Positions 16,930 through 25,896 are shown, counted from the stretch's first letter. The stretch: 32,392 bases of DNA from Ignavibacteria bacterium (GCA_015657505.1 JADLKE010000001.1:137177-169568); one strand, 5' to 3'. Notes: generated by a model not told the origin, from the letters alone. A program made the numbers and translations.

Positions 16930-18315
16930 TTATTTTGAACCATACCCAAAGTCCCTGATTAGAGTCTGCCTTATGAATGTTCTTGACGCTTCTACGTCAC
17001 CATTCAGGAAAAACACCGGCATCAACATGAAAACAACGTTTGGATTATTCGCGGAACTCTTCATACCAATTGTAAGTGTATCATTATAGCATTGTGCTCT
17101 TGGAAGCAATTGATAAAGTGTTTTTGTCCCGCCCGGAATGTAAATTCCCTTTGAACCCGATATGAAGTAACTTGTTCGTAATTTTGGGATAGTATTATCC
17201 GTCAGATTATAAACCGAATCGTTGAAATTCAGCAATTGAATGAAACAACTTGTTTTAACGCTGTCTATCGGGGCAAAGTTGAATAATGAACCTTGAATTA
17301 CCGATACATTCGGAAATCCGGAAGACCAGAACAACTTCCCGCCGGTATTAATAAAATAAGGCAGAGAATTCTGCGCCAGGTTTAAATTCGGATCATCTGA
17401 GGGAATTTGACTTCCATTATGATCCGCCATCCACATCACTATATTAAACAACTTTAAGGTCTCGATGAACATCGGATTGATAATCTTCGGAATCAGATTC
17501 CCGTTATTTGATCTTATGTCCAACACGTCGTAATGAATAGTATCCATTACCTGACCGAAATAAGATTCCGCAACACCAAACAAACTCAGCGGCATATCCT
17601 TAATAAGCAATATCTTAGATGTGACATTTCTCACCCTGAAATACTTCGTGCTGTCAGCGGGTATTCGTACGATATTACTGAAAGCGTGCGCATTATCCTG
17701 CGCTTTCATATAAATACACGTATTTCCCGCTACAAGACCGCTGTCTTTTGTTAAAGTCATCGTGTTTATGCTGCCCGAGAGAGGTCTGAAGTTCAAGGTA
17801 TCGTTTATCGAGTACCAGTATTTCGCAATTGTGTTATCTCCGTCCGGGTCGCTTCCTATCCATTTCAGAGTTGCAACAGGGAAAATCGTATCGGGCATCG
17901 TAACAGCAGGGTCGAAAACCATCGATGGAGCGCTGTTTATAACCGGGTAGAGATTCGAAGCCGGAGTCGGGTCAACAGTGCCTTTATCATCAACGGCTGC
18001 TACCCACATCCTGAAGAGACTGTCCTGACCGCTAATCGTAAAAGTAAATGTGCTGTCATTTTGAGTTGTGTACGACCAGTGCAGAGAATCAAAAGATATG
18101 TTGAAACCTGTTACGAATCCCGTCGGGCTGTCTCCCCACCACGAAATCTTTTTAACTGTTTTTCCCGGAGCAATCGTGTCACCCGGCATAGAAAATACTG
18201 AAAGATAAGTATTCGGAGGAGCATTATTTTTAAGCCCCGTAATCGGGTCGCTGCACGATGAAATAAAGACAAACCCAAGAATTAATAAAAATAAAGCGGT
18301 AAAATATTTAATCAT
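16930..18315 (-). CDS. Surface lipoprotein with Fn3-like domains, unknown function
   Basis: 461 aa with a lipoprotein signal (hydrophobic core, 'FISS|C21'). Residues about 35-120 and 130-215 look like two tandem Fn3/Ig-like modules ('PNTYLSVFSMPGDT', 'FRMWVAAVDDKGTVDPTPAS', 'LKWIGSDPDGDNTIAKYWYSIND'). The second half (about 230-461) contains 'SKILLIKDMPLSLFGVAESYFGQVMD' and 'GGKLFWSSGFPNV', suggesting an alpha/beta fold like a class I glutamine amidotransferase-like module, but I see no catalytic triad. It precedes the TonB receptor and probably works with it at the outer membrane. The 346-bp gap upstream makes it the likely first gene of the downstream transcript. Confidence 0.75.
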   Translation of the reverse strand: MIKYFTALFLLILGFVFISSCSDPITGLKNNAPPNTYLSVFSMPGDTIAPGKTVKKISWWGDSPTGFVTGFNISFDSLHWSYTTQNDSTFTFTISGQDSLFRMWVAAVDDKGTVDPTPASNLYPVINSAPSMVFDPAVTMPDTIFPVATLKWIGSDPDGDNTIAKYWYSINDTLNFRPLSGSINTMTLTKDSGLVAGNTCIYMKAQDNAHAFSNIVRIPADSTKYFRVRNVTSKILLIKDMPLSLFGVAESYFGQVMDTIHYDVLDIRSNNGNLIPKIINPMFIETLKLFNIVMWMADHNGSQIPSDDPNLNLAQNSLPYFINTGGKLFWSSGFPNVSVIQGSLFNFAPIDSVKTSCFIQLLNFNDSVYNLTDNTIPKLRTSYFISGSKGIYIPGGTKTLYQLLPRAQCYNDTLTIGMKSSANNPNVVFMLMPVFFLNGDVEASRTFIRQTLIRDFGYGSK

Positions 18316-18661
18316 TTGTTATATGATGAAATTTCTTCTAAAATCACTTTTCAAATACTGTTACTTTACTAAACCTATAAAAAAATATTATATCGAACTT
18401 TTCTAAAAAAACATTGCTATTTTCGACCTTATGACAAAGTTTGTTATAGCGTTGGTAAAGTTTGCCATGATGATGAAATCTTAGCCGAACATAGGCTTTG
18501 TTTAATAAAATCAATTTCTTGACAATACGCACTTATGTAAGAACTATCCTGTTCAGGGACAAAGGCCCTGAACAGGATATTTTATCATAACCTTAAGTTG
18601 TCAACAAGACACATTAACAGTAATGACACTTAAAGAAATTAAAAAATCTATATTTTTCCAA
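18316..18661. other. 346-bp non-coding gap inside the envelope cluster
   Basis: AT-rich spacer between the 761-aa cargo gene and the lipoprotein gene, both on the minus strand. It contains the strong hairpin at 18545-18579. A 62-codon minus-strand frame (18344-18532) has composition and content unlike a protein and no family likeness. The promoter for the lipoprotein-TonB transcript is expected here, but no copy of TAnnTTTG on the minus strand was found. Confidence 0.6.
18545..18579 (-). terminator. Strong perfect hairpin, probable terminator or processing site
   Basis: The 13-base arms ATCCTGTTCAGGG (18546-18558) and CCCTGAACAGGAT (18566-18578) pair perfectly around a 7-nt loop, and flanking T/A makes 14 pairs. 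It lies 83 bp after the stop of the 761-aa cargo gene. In that direction only a weak T-rich stretch follows (AGTTCTTA); a slightly better one (ATTTTATC) follows on the plus strand, where no gene ends. It would end or stabilise the message of the two upstream genes. Confidence 0.6.
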
Positions 18662-20947
18662 TTATTTTATAAGAAGCATTTTCTTCGTATCGGTAAACCT
18701 CATTCCGGTTCTGCCGTCTGCGGTCATTCTTACGAAATAAACTCCGCTTGATAAATCCGAGCCGTTGAAATCAATCATAAATGTTCCCATATTCATATTC
18801 TCATTTACCAATTGTCTGACTTCCCTTCCGAGCAAATCATATACTTTTATCGTTACCTTTGAGTATTCGGGCAGAGTAAAACTGATTCTCGTAACAGGGT
18901 TGAACGGATTCGGAAAATTCTGATTGAGTTTAAATGAATTTGCGACTTCTCCTGAAATCGATTTAACACCAACCGGAGTTACAGTACCGAAATCCGCATT
19001 GGTTCTCGGACAAATTTTATAATTGGAATACGCATAATACAGGACTCCCTGGACATAAGATATCGAATCATATTTTGTAAGTAAAGTTTTTCCAGAGGTA
19101 ACACCATCCCAGTTATTAGTGTAAGTAAGGTTTGCTCCGGGCAGCATCACTCTTGCTTCGACATTTGAATTATCAATCACAAGGAATTCGCCGAAATTTC
19201 TTCTGAACGTAGTATCTATAAGCGGTTCCTGTGTGGTGCATGCAGTACCGCGGCTTGCGTTGATACACGTTATCCAAACCGGTGTATTAAGTCTTACGAT
19301 AACGCTTTCCCATTTCTTTATTGTCAAATCGCCGCCCGCTTTGTTGTTTGCTAGCACGGATGCCGTAAGAATTTCAGGCGCAGGAAGCGGATTGCTTGAT
19401 GACAACACCTGAACGTCGGTTGGAGAAGAAGTAAGAATCGTATTTATGCCATAACTGTAAGTTACTGTACCTCGTATTCTCACTTTCTGGCCTTTCTGAA
19501 GAACGTCAGTCGGAGGACCGCTAATCCAAATGCCGCTGAATGGGCCCGTACCGTTCTGTATTATAACCCTTGCGGGCGCTGTTACTGCTCCGCCCTGGCA
19601 AGTCGTGCAACTGTAATTCCTGAAATCCGTCGTGTCTGCCGTTACAATTCCTTCAACTCCTCGAACGATTGCATTTTCGTAACCTGAACGTCCACCGTTG
19701 TTAACACAGTACTGAACTTCCTGAATCGAAAGTGAATCGCTTGCTTTAACAACATAGAATAATTTTGAGATTGATGTGTCAGCGGGAAGAAGCCTTGTTA
19801 GACCCGCCTGATTAGACGCGCTGAAATAATATTCCACGAGATTATTCAAAGCTGTTGGCGGCATTTTGGTAGAAAAAATGTTGCCTGCAGTATTTGACAT
19901 CGATTTTTGCGTGAACGCGCCTCCGTTTATTCTGTAATTGACTTTAACTCCGGTTAACGTTGTAGAACTTTGCACAGTAACCGTAACCTGAACGCTGTCA
20001 GAGGGTGTCGGCACGCCCGGATTTTTTGTAGGGCTCGACAACTGCGGAGGAACGCCACCAAGACTTAAGTCGTTTGGATATATCGGAACAATCACATACG
20101 GCAATTGATTTCCTAACACACCTTCATTGTTGCAATTGATAATCACACCTTTAATGTAATTGACGATAGTCCCCTGCGCGGGTACCGACCACGGTCTCAA
20201 TGTGTCTCCCGGAGGAGAAGGTGACGTCGAGAAAAAGTTTGAATAATCCCTTACATATAATTTGTTTCCGTTAGCATCTACAATACTGAAAGGCTGCCTG
20301 TTCACTAAACCGGGACCAACGGTTACATTTCGTATCTCAACATACATTCCTTCGTATTTCTCACCGCCTACATAATTAATATATCCTCCCGCGTTTGGAT
20401 AATCGCCGATAGCAAAATCGGTTATGTTAACCAATTTCGGAGCAGGTCTGCTTCCGCCCGGTGAATTCAATGTAATTGGTCCTGACGTATCAAGAGCAAT
20501 TTGCGTAAGATATCCTGATTTGTTTCTGTCCAATCCCGTCACCGAAGTCGACCAGAATTCCTGCACTATACCTTTTACGGTAATGATATTCCCCGTATCA
20601 ATATTCTGTATGAACGTATTTGTGAACCGCGATCCCTGTCTAATAACAATGCCTCCGTATACACTGTTCGAAGTATCCTGAGCATAACAGGTCCAGCTGC
20701 TCGTTCCTCTTAGTAATGAGTGAAAAGCACCGTTTACGTAGACCTGAGGAGGCGCAACTACCCTGCAGGTAAACTGTACGGAATCGCCTATCATAGGAGA
20801 CCAGTCCTTACCGACAGTGAGAGAATCGTTTGATACAGTCTGAACCTGCATAAGAGTTACATTCAGCCATGTCATTATGTTTGCCACTACCACATAAGAA
20901 GCGAACGCGAACACGGCTGCTAATGCGAAATATTTTAACTTTTTCAT
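18662..20947 (-). CDS. Secreted OB-fold protein with T9SS sorting domain
   Basis: 761 aa. A hydrophobic N-terminal signal (about 1-25) is followed by OB-fold-like modules: about 45-145 ('GDSVQFTCRVV', 'GNIITVKGIVQEFW'), a linked region to about 295, a Y-shaped Ig/Fn3-like domain about 305-400 ('SDSVQVTVTVQSSTTLTGVKVNYRINGG' region), and a second OB-like module about 430-650 ('LQKGQKVRIRGTVTYSYG'). The C-terminus (about 670-761) is a T9SS type A domain starting 'FKLNQNFPNPFNPVTRISF' and ending 'KKMLLIK'. OB modules of this style accompany extracellular nucleases and 5'-nucleotidases, but no nuclease domain is present, so binding rather than cleavage is likely. It lies 36 bp after the 683-aa gene. 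Confidence 0.8.
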   Translation of the reverse strand: MKKLKYFALAAVFAFASYVVVANIMTWLNVTLMQVQTVSNDSLTVGKDWSPMIGDSVQFTCRVVAPPQVYVNGAFHSLLRGTSSWTCYAQDTSNSVYGGIVIRQGSRFTNTFIQNIDTGNIITVKGIVQEFWSTSVTGLDRNKSGYLTQIALDTSGPITLNSPGGSRPAPKLVNITDFAIGDYPNAGGYINYVGGEKYEGMYVEIRNVTVGPGLVNRQPFSIVDANGNKLYVRDYSNFFSTSPSPPGDTLRPWSVPAQGTIVNYIKGVIINCNNEGVLGNQLPYVIVPIYPNDLSLGGVPPQLSSPTKNPGVPTPSDSVQVTVTVQSSTTLTGVKVNYRINGGAFTQKSMSNTAGNIFSTKMPPTALNNLVEYYFSASNQAGLTRLLPADTSISKLFYVVKASDSLSIQEVQYCVNNGGRSGYENAIVRGVEGIVTADTTDFRNYSCTTCQGGAVTAPARVIIQNGTGPFSGIWISGPPTDVLQKGQKVRIRGTVTYSYGINTILTSSPTDVQVLSSSNPLPAPEILTASVLANNKAGGDLTIKKWESVIVRLNTPVWITCINASRGTACTTQEPLIDTTFRRNFGEFLVIDNSNVEARVMLPGANLTYTNNWDGVTSGKTLLTKYDSISYVQGVLYYAYSNYKICPRTNADFGTVTPVGVKSISGEVANSFKLNQNFPNPFNPVTRISFTLPEYSKVTIKVYDLLGREVRQLVNENMNMGTFMIDFNGSDLSSGVYFVRMTADGRTGMRFTDTKKMLLIK

Positions 20948-20983
20948 AAAAATATATTTTTAATAATTATAGAATAAATATTA

Positions 20984-23035
20984 TTATTTTACTATAAGAA
21001 ATTTCCCTTTTTTAATTTCGCTTGAGGAAGCGTCTTTAACAGTGAAGAAATACAGACCTGTCGCTACCGCCTGATTATCTTTTGTTATCAAATCCCAGGC
21101 GTGTTCTCCTCCCGCAAATTTTTGTGTACCGTCCGAATATGTCTTGAACCATTTAATATCATTTCCGGAATATGTTGCGGCGTCGTGATACATTTTGATT
21201 ACAAGATCGCCTGACAGCGTCCATATCGATATGTCGCATTTCGATGGAAGGTTGTAAAAATAGATTTTCCTCAGAACCTCTTTCGAGACTCCGGTACCGT
21301 CCCATACCGCGCTACCATAATAAGGATTCGGATAGACCCCCACCTCGGCATCTGAATTGTCTTTCGCTGTCGTGCCGACAATAATTCTTTTCACGTTTGC
21401 GAGTTCGCTGCTTTCCAACGACTCGAGTCCCTGCGATGGGTCTCCCTTATCGTAAGAAGTCACAGTGTATATATACTGGAATCCGTTAAGTTGATTCGGG
21501 AATTCAAACCTATACCAGTATTTATTGGTATCACCCGAAAATGTTTTAGGCGAGGTTTCGCTGTACTTAATGAATTTAAATCCCGTGTTGTTGAAATAAC
21601 CATTGCAGCAGGAATCAAAATCACCGACAACTTTTAACGCTGTCATCAAGTCAAGGCTTGATGTAAGATCCGCTCCGGCATTCGTCCTGAAAATTCTATA
21701 ACCTTCAAAATCTTTTTTCCCTGAAATCGGATCAATTGAATTCTCCGCGTTATTGGACCACCATAAGGTAACCTTTTTGTCGTCAATTTCCGCTCTTGTT
21801 ATTGGAATATCGGGAGGCGACGGAAGTTTGTACCCGTTATCGTATGACCTCTGCGCCCAACCCGCGTTCTTATAGAGATTTTGCCTCTGAAATTCTGTAT
21901 CGAACTTGGCGGGGTCAGTCCCATTCTTCTTAGCGCAGACCACTGTAAACACTGCATTCAGCGTATCAATCTGGTATCTCAGCGAAAACGACGAACCGTC
22001 TGTTTTCTTATAAGGGCCATAGGATATAAGAGAAACTCTGTTCGACGGATTCAATCTTAAATAATTTATCCTGTTTGTATCAATAGCAACACCAGGCGCC
22101 AGGAACCCCTTTAACTTGTCATACCTTTGAGGATCCGTAGTCGGCATGAAATAAATCGGATCGGCACCTTTGTAATTCCATATAGTAAATCTTGAACGAA
22201 GGTTCTCGGAGCTTGCCTTAGGAGAAACACCTAATAACTTAACGCCTACATAGTTATCAGTAAATCCGGGATCCCCGTTGTTATCATAAGTATATTCCAT
22301 TCGCATAGAGTCCACAAAACCTGTGCATCCCTTAGAAAAGAACGATGTACCCGGATTGCAACCGTTTGTAATGTTTAAATTCCTAACCACGCAATCTTTC
22401 CATAAACCAACATATATGCTGTCAATCGGAGACGTATCCCCGTTATAACCTACATTTACTATTTTGTAATTAAGAATGACGAATGAGTTTGCAAAGTTCA
22501 GATTATAAGTATACGATTCAAGCAACACTTTTATGCCCATCGGGATATGTTCAATCATACCGGTAATGCTTGTATCCGAGAATTCGCATATGAAATCCTG
22601 ATGCGATACGGCTGTCGGATCATAAAAAGCGGAAGTTATCAACGAGGATTTCTCCGTTATTATCGAACCTCTGGCATTTGTGAATTCAAATCCTTCAACC
22701 TTATTAGCGTTTGAAACATCCACAGCGCCCGTTGTAACGTGTATTTGACCGTTTTTCAGCCCGCCTACCCAGAGTCCGCCGAGCCAGAGGTTTTCGATTC
22801 CGGACCCAGCAGGGTACATGCACGACGGCTGACTACCGCAATACCCCTTACCGATTGTTCCGTAATTCGTCACTGTCATCTGAATGTTACCGACATTTGT
22901 GTATTTGTTATTGATATCATCCTGAGCGTCGTAGGGCCTCGTTTGTAGGCTTTCAATACTGATGAACGTCAGTGAGCAGGTAGAAAATAAAAATAAAAAG
23001 GCGATAAATATCCTTTTTATGCTTCTTGTAGGCAT
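20984..23035 (-). CDS. Large exported protein with a short T9SS-like tail, unknown function
   Basis: 683 aa. Basic start and hydrophobic signal (about 1-30). The body begins 'NKYTNVGNIQMTVTNYGTIG', then 'GSGIENLWLGGLWVGG', a pattern I have seen as typical of large exported proteins in Ignavibacteria-type genomes but cannot name as a family. An Fn3-like domain is likely at about 410-560 ('VTLWWSNNAENSIDPISGKKDFEGYRIFRT', 'YIYTVTSYDKGDPSQGLES'). The tail (about 575-683: 'VGVYPNPYYGSAVW', 'YNLPSKCDISIWTLSGDLV', 'TGLYFFTVKD', final 'GKFLIVK') matches the beta-sandwich of T9SS sorting domains although the NFPNPFNP lead-in is replaced by YPNPYYG. It is the first gene of the leftward cluster and faces ftsX across a divergent gap. 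Confidence 0.78.
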   Translation of the reverse strand: MPTRSIKRIFIAFLFLFSTCSLTFISIESLQTRPYDAQDDINNKYTNVGNIQMTVTNYGTIGKGYCGSQPSCMYPAGSGIENLWLGGLWVGGLKNGQIHVTTGAVDVSNANKVEGFEFTNARGSIITEKSSLITSAFYDPTAVSHQDFICEFSDTSITGMIEHIPMGIKVLLESYTYNLNFANSFVILNYKIVNVGYNGDTSPIDSIYVGLWKDCVVRNLNITNGCNPGTSFFSKGCTGFVDSMRMEYTYDNNGDPGFTDNYVGVKLLGVSPKASSENLRSRFTIWNYKGADPIYFMPTTDPQRYDKLKGFLAPGVAIDTNRINYLRLNPSNRVSLISYGPYKKTDGSSFSLRYQIDTLNAVFTVVCAKKNGTDPAKFDTEFQRQNLYKNAGWAQRSYDNGYKLPSPPDIPITRAEIDDKKVTLWWSNNAENSIDPISGKKDFEGYRIFRTNAGADLTSSLDLMTALKVVGDFDSCCNGYFNNTGFKFIKYSETSPKTFSGDTNKYWYRFEFPNQLNGFQYIYTVTSYDKGDPSQGLESLESSELANVKRIIVGTTAKDNSDAEVGVYPNPYYGSAVWDGTGVSKEVLRKIYFYNLPSKCDISIWTLSGDLVIKMYHDAATYSGNDIKWFKTYSDGTQKFAGGEHAWDLITKDNQAVATGLYFFTVKDASSSEIKKGKFLIVK

Positions 23036-23330
23036 AATTATTGTAGTATTAATTTTTCTATTCTATATTATTTGATATGCAGAAATTAGGGGAATTAATC
23101 TTAAAAATCTATTGAGTTATTTGTATTATGACATAAAAAAACAGTTAAGGATTTGTAAACTAAAATCGCTTGATGATTTGTATCCATATTTTTATTATTG
23201 AATATTAATTAATACACCGTTATCCGGCTTATGCCAGCAACAAATAATACGATATACTATAAATAAAATTTTTGGTACAACTCTTAATTACAATATTATT
23301 TATATTTGCAAATAATATTAAGGGCAGATT
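23036..23330. promoter_or_regulatory. Divergent intergenic region between the envelope cluster and ftsX
   Basis: 295 bp, very AT-rich, between divergent starts at 23035 (minus) and 23331 (plus). It must hold promoters in both directions. The plus-strand one is marked by TATATTTG at 23301-23308; no equally clear minus-strand element was found. Confidence 0.6.
23301..23308 (+). promoter_or_regulatory. Bacteroidota-type -7 promoter element upstream of ftsX
   Basis: TATATTTG matches the TAnnTTTG -7 element of Bacteroidota housekeeping promoters and lies 22 bp before the ftsX start. A TTTGG at 23271 could be the -33 element, but the 26-bp spacer is longer than usual, so only the -7 element is convincing. 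The same octamer occurs at 25897 before another plus-strand unit. Confidence 0.45.
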
Positions 23331-24203
23331 TTGAAGATTGTATATCTATTTAAAGAAGCACTGAGAGGATTCTCGTCGGCAAAGCTTTCCACGATAGCGT
23401 CAATTATTACTATAATGCTTTCACTCGTGCTGATGGCAGTTTACTTCCTCTTTACGATTAATTCGAACAAACTTGTTAAGAATTTAAGAGATAAGGTTGA
23501 AATAGAGGCGTTTCTTAATGACGGTATAAAAACAGAAGAATTGAATGCGCTCAAGGACAAGATCCGGGCGATAGGCGGAGTCAAGAGCATCAACTACATA
23601 TCTAAGGAGGAAGCCGCGAAAATTTTCGAAGCAGAATTTGGGAAAGGTATGCTTGAGATTTATGACTATAATCCCCTGCCCGCCTCTTTAAAGATAAACC
23701 TTTACGATGAATACAAGACACTCGAAAGGATAAATAAGATTAAGATGCAACTGTCGGCTATCCCTCAGGTATCAGACGTACAATTCCCTGCGAAGAATCT
23801 TGAATTGATAGAAACAAAAGCGTCCGGATTCCTGCTCATAAACCTTGTAATAATGATAATAATAACAATCTCGTCAATATTTCTTGTTTCAAATACAATC
23901 AGACTTATAATAAATTCGAGAAGCCGTATTATCGAGACATTTAAACTACTCGGCGGCACTAAAAGTTTTATAATGATACCTTTTTTAATTGAAGGTTTTA
24001 TACAGGGACTGCTCGGGAGCCTTGCATCATTAGCCGCACTTTTCTTGTTCTTCAGTTATTTCACCTCAAAATTCGAGAGCAGTGATTTCAAGATAGAACT
24101 CCTCGGTACGGATTTAATTGTATATATTGTCATTATAGGCATTTTACTCGGCATTGCAGGCAGTTATTTTTCAGTAAAAAAATATTTAAAATTTCAAATA
24201 TAA
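23331..24203 (+). CDS. ftsX: Cell division protein FtsX
   Basis: 290 aa. FtsX is the membrane half of the FtsEX ABC-type complex that controls septal peptidoglycan hydrolases. The layout fits: cytosolic N-terminus 'YLFKEALRGF', first membrane helix about 20-43, outside domain about 45-165, then three helices at about 168-190, 215-240 and 262-282. The start is TTG at 23331 with a weak AGGG six bases upstream; the next ATG (about codon 29) would cut the first helix, so TTG is preferred. No ftsE lies next to it, as is common in Bacteroidota. It is followed 8 bp later by bcp and probably shares its transcript. Confidence 0.93.
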   Translation: MKIVYLFKEALRGFSSAKLSTIASIITIMLSLVLMAVYFLFTINSNKLVKNLRDKVEIEAFLNDGIKTEELNALKDKIRAIGGVKSINYISKEEAAKIFEAEFGKGMLEIYDYNPLPASLKINLYDEYKTLERINKIKMQLSAIPQVSDVQFPAKNLELIETKASGFLLINLVIMIIITISSIFLVSNTIRLIINSRSRIIETFKLLGGTKSFIMIPFLIEGFIQGLLGSLASLAALFLFFSYFTSKFESSDFKIELLGTDLIVYIVIIGILLGIAGSYFSVKKYLKFQI

Positions 24204-24211
24204 TTTTTCAT

Positions 24212-24664
24212 ATGCTGAAAGTAGGAGATAAGGCGCCGGATTTCAAACTCGAATCAGACAGCGGAGAAACGCTTTCATTGAAAGAGTTAAGAGGCATGAA
24301 GGTAATAGTATATTTCTACCCTAAAGACAATACATCGGGATGCACGAAAGAAGCATGCGATTTCAGAGACAGCATAAAAGCGTTTAAAAGAAAAAATGCG
24401 CTTGTAATAGGAGTTAGCAAGGACAGTGTTGCATCACACAGGAAATTTAAAGATAAATTCGAACTACCGTTTATTCTTCTCTCCGACGAAACAGCTAAGA
24501 TGCTGAATGATTACGGCGTATGGAAGGAAAAGAGCATGTACGGGAAAAAATACATGGGTATTGAAAGAACAACATTTCTCATCAATGAAAATGGCGCCAT
24601 CGAAAAAATCTGGAACAAGGTAAAAGTACCTGGGCACGTCGAGGAAATATTGAATAATCTATAA
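24212..24664 (+). CDS. bcp: Thioredoxin-dependent peroxiredoxin (BCP/PrxQ type)
   Basis: 150 aa, the usual length. It reduces H2O2 and organic peroxides with electrons from thioredoxin in the cytosol. Landmarks: 'VGDKAPDFKLESDSGETLSL', then 'YPKDNTSGCTKEACDFRD' holding the peroxidatic Cys44 and the resolving Cys49 four residues later, as in the BCP/PrxQ subgroup; 'ERTTFLI' holds the conserved Arg near the active site. Positioned 8 bp after ftsX and 9 bp before the GNAT-like gene. No Shine-Dalgarno sequence. Confidence 0.96.
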   Translation: MLKVGDKAPDFKLESDSGETLSLKELRGMKVIVYFYPKDNTSGCTKEACDFRDSIKAFKRKNALVIGVSKDSVASHRKFKDKFELPFILLSDETAKMLNDYGVWKEKSMYGKKYMGIERTTFLINENGAIEKIWNKVKVPGHVEEILNNL

Positions 24665-24673
24665 TAATATAAC

Positions 24674-25810
24674 ATGGGCGATATCAGAATCATCAGAGTC
24701 GAAAACGAAGTCGACAAAATGCGTTTTATAAAATTCCCGTGGAGCATTTACAGGGACTATCCAAACTGGGTACCGCCCTTGATATATGACGTCAGGAAAA
24801 ACCTGGATACTTCAAAAAATCCTTTCTATTCACACGCGAGAATAAAATTATTCCTCGCCCTTGACGGAAGAACTCCTGTAGGGCGAATCGCTGCGATAGT
24901 CAACGATTACCATAATCAAAAATACTCAGATAAGGTTGGTTTTGTTGGTTATTTCGATTGTATAAATTCTAAAGGAGTATCGTCCGCGCTCTTCGACGAA
25001 GCAGGCATTTGGCTCAAAGAACAGGGAATGGACACAATGAGAGGCCCAATTAACCTTTCGGTTAACGACGAGCTCGGAATGCTTACGAATGCATATGATA
25101 AACCGCCAGTGCTTCTTATGACGTACAACCCTGAATATTATTTAGGTCTTTTTGCGAATTACGGTTTTGAGAAAGTAAAAGACCTTTATGCGTATTACAT
25201 CGACCAGGATATGTGTAACACCAATACCAAGGCTATGGATAAACTTGAACGGGTAAGTGAACTCGTCAAGAAAAGGGAACATATAAAAATTAGAAATGTA
25301 GTTTTAAAGGACCTTGAAAACGAACTATTGAAAGTAATGGAGGTTTACAATTCCGCTTGGATTGATAACTGGGGTTCTGTACAGATGACTGCCGAAGAAT
25401 TCAAGCATGTAGCCTCGTCATTGAAACCGCTTGTGGATGAAGATATAGTATATTTTGCCGAAGTTGACAACAAACCCGTCGGATTTTCTCTTTCTATGCC
25501 CGACTATAATCAGGTTTTCAAGAAAATGAACGGAAGATTGTTTCCGTTCGGTATTTTTAAACTGCTTACAGGGAAGAAAAAGATTAACGGTATCCGAGTG
25601 ATAATGATGGGAGTGATTCCCGAATACCAGCGCAAAGGCATTGAAGCAGTTTTCATTCAGAATACTATTAGGACAGCATTGACAAAAGGATATACAAAAG
25701 CGGAAATATCCTGGATACTTGAAGATAATACCCCTATGGTGCAGACAGCCGTGAATTTAGGCTCCGACCAATATAAAACATACAGAATTTTCGATAAAAA
25801 GATTAACTAA
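24674..25810 (+). CDS. GNAT-fold acetyltransferase-like protein
   Basis: 378 aa, cytosolic. The N-terminal half begins 'DYPNWVPPLIYDVRKNLDTSKNPFYSHARIKLFLAL' and has 'GRIAAIVNDYHNQKY' and 'GFVGYFDCINS', which are beta-strands of a first GNAT-like half; the central part 'MRGPINLSVNDELGML' is characteristic of this uncharacterised family. The C-terminal half (about 200-375) is a second GNAT-like half with 'VDNKPVGFSLSMPDYNQV' and an acetyl-CoA-loop-like 'VIPEYQRKGIEAVFI'. Substrate unknown. It is the last gene of the ftsX-bcp unit; no strong terminator follows, only a weak CTGAA/TTCAG hairpin at 25836-25848. Confidence 0.8.
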   Translation: MGDIRIIRVENEVDKMRFIKFPWSIYRDYPNWVPPLIYDVRKNLDTSKNPFYSHARIKLFLALDGRTPVGRIAAIVNDYHNQKYSDKVGFVGYFDCINSKGVSSALFDEAGIWLKEQGMDTMRGPINLSVNDELGMLTNAYDKPPVLLMTYNPEYYLGLFANYGFEKVKDLYAYYIDQDMCNTNTKAMDKLERVSELVKKREHIKIRNVVLKDLENELLKVMEVYNSAWIDNWGSVQMTAEEFKHVASSLKPLVDEDIVYFAEVDNKPVGFSLSMPDYNQVFKKMNGRLFPFGIFKLLTGKKKINGIRVIMMGVIPEYQRKGIEAVFIQNTIRTALTKGYTKAEISWILEDNTPMVQTAVNLGSDQYKTYRIFDKKIN

Positions 25811-25896
25811 CGGATTTATTTTAGTAAGGGAAAAACTGAACGTTTCAGCAAGGTTTTCGAGTTACTTTTTATATAGTTAACAAATCTTTATTTATT

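Noticed and set aside
18519..18524. TTGACA sigma-70-like -35 box on the plus strand
   Set aside because: No -10 at suitable spacing beyond a weak AACTAT, and no plus-strand gene follows; Bacteroidota promoters use other elements.
18344..18532. 62-codon minus-strand frame in the 346-bp gap
   Set aside because: Very rich in Lys, Phe and Arg as expected from AT-rich non-coding DNA, no signal, motif or family likeness, and no ribosome site.
23222..23240. GG...GC pair resembling a sigma-54 promoter in the divergent gap
   Set aside because: The spacer is nine bases rather than the required ten, and the flanks do not match TGGCAC/TTGCA.
25836..25848. CTGAA/TTCAG hairpin after the GNAT-like gene
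   Set aside because: Five-bp stem with a three-base loop and only a scattered T-rich stretch after it; too weak to call a terminator.
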